DNA of 64,000 bases from JBFXAF01 sp050184585 (lineage in GTDB: Bacteria > Pseudomonadota > Alphaproteobacteria > Rhizobiales > Rhizobiaceae). A program made the translations under genes and the position numbers. The stretch lies in NCBI GenBank assembly GCA_050184585.1, contig JBFXAF010000012.1:49848-113847 (forward strand). The letters run 5' to 3'. This document shows positions 63,894 to 64,000 of this stretch, in pieces; the stretch's first letter is position 1; each line of letters starts with the position of its first letter. The notes beneath the pieces were generated by a model. The model did no database searches. It had not been told where the DNA came from and saw nothing but the letters and a program-made list of their open reading frames with translations.

Positions 63894-64000
63894 CCGGACA
63901 GTCAGCTATTGAGTTTGTGCCCCGATGAACTCCCGGGGGGAGCGCATTTTGAGCCCTGAGTGAGGATGGTTCTCGTTGTAGTCCTCGAACCATCCGGCGA
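63875..64000 (-). mobile_element. IS3-family insertion sequence, one end, running off the window
   Basis: Gene sequence of the EAL domain stops at about 63874, and TGGAGTTGCCCCTATTTGAC begins, which looks like a TG-starting terminal inverted repeat. Within it a transposase tail is encoded on the minus strand. The far end, the other repeat and any target-site duplication are outside the window. Confidence 0.75.
63906..64000 (-). CDS. IS3-family transposase OrfB, C-terminal end (partial)
   Basis: The last 31 codons, ending in TAG. The encoded tail contains AGWFEDYNENHPHSGLKMRS then PREFIGAQTQ. This NxxHPHSGLKMRSPREF end is characteristic of the DDE integrase core of IS3-family OrfB proteins. 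The catalytic acids lie beyond the window. It inactivated the adjacent GGDEF-EAL gene. Confidence 0.88.
   Translation of the reverse strand, partial: AGWFEDYNENHPHSGLKMRSPREFIGAQTQ

Overview
This window is a 64 kb chromosomal segment of an alphaproteobacterium of the order Rhizobiales (Hyphomicrobiales), most like the Mesorhizobium/Phyllobacteriaceae branch. The evidence is the ChvG/ChvI pair beside hprK, a mannose-type EIIA and HPr; an Irr-type Fur regulator divergent from fabA-fabB-fabI; a Flp/Tad pilus operon in cpa order; dnaA next to rpsT; AddAB rather than RecBCD; and an AccD without its zinc ribbon. Base composition is G+C rich throughout, apart from a few accessory genes. The genus is inferred, not proven. 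I saw no tRNA, rRNA or CRISPR array.

Region by region. 1-2709: end of an alpha/beta hydrolase, a BenE-type transporter, a DUF2852 membrane protein with a strong terminator, and a YgjP-type metallopeptidase. 2771-9602: a trpF-trpB-trpA-accD-folC unit carrying two accessory genes, a dinD homologue fused by a one-base overlap to trpF and a zinc-ribbon/DUF4145 gene packed between trpB and trpA. 9625-23450 (minus strand): cupin, trxA, addA, addB, a MurU-like nucleotidyltransferase, a TsaE-AmgK fusion, a DivL-like pseudokinase with Tyr in the H-box, and ahcY behind a perfect operator-like palindrome. 23586-27471 (minus): ptsH, EIIA, hprK, chvG, chvI. 27800-32375 (plus): pckA, arfB, a BON-LysM protein, alkB and a PAP2 membrane protein.

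32504-44512 is a complete tight-adherence pilus locus: pilA, cpaA and cpaBCDEF-tadBC on the minus strand, and an orphan CpaC-N-like protein plus two TadE-like pseudopilins on the plus strand, closed by a PhnD-like binding protein. Candidate CtrA half-site pairs lie in its intergenic regions. 44658-53057 holds deoB, mutM, an enoyl-CoA hydratase, rpsT, a 762-base leader, then dnaA, dnaN, a large palindromic repeat, and recF.

53149-58335 is more accessory: a frameshifted brnT toxin with an intact brnA, a MoeB/ThiF-like E1, the two subunits of an aconitase-X enzyme, a YciI-like protein divergent from a TetR regulator with a perfect 18-bp palindrome between them, and a 2-hydroxyacid dehydrogenase. 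58438-62365 is an SH3 protein, irr and fabA-fabB-fabI. The window ends in a membrane GGDEF-EAL gene cut by an IS3-family element whose transposase runs off the edge.

Themes: tryptophan and fatty-acid synthesis, cell-envelope and cell-cycle control (DivL, ChvGI, AmgK-MurU, Tad pilus), DNA replication and repair (DnaA, DnaN, RecF, AddAB, MutM, AlkB), and stress or selfish cargo placed inside or beside housekeeping operons (DinD, DUF4145, BrnTA, IS3).
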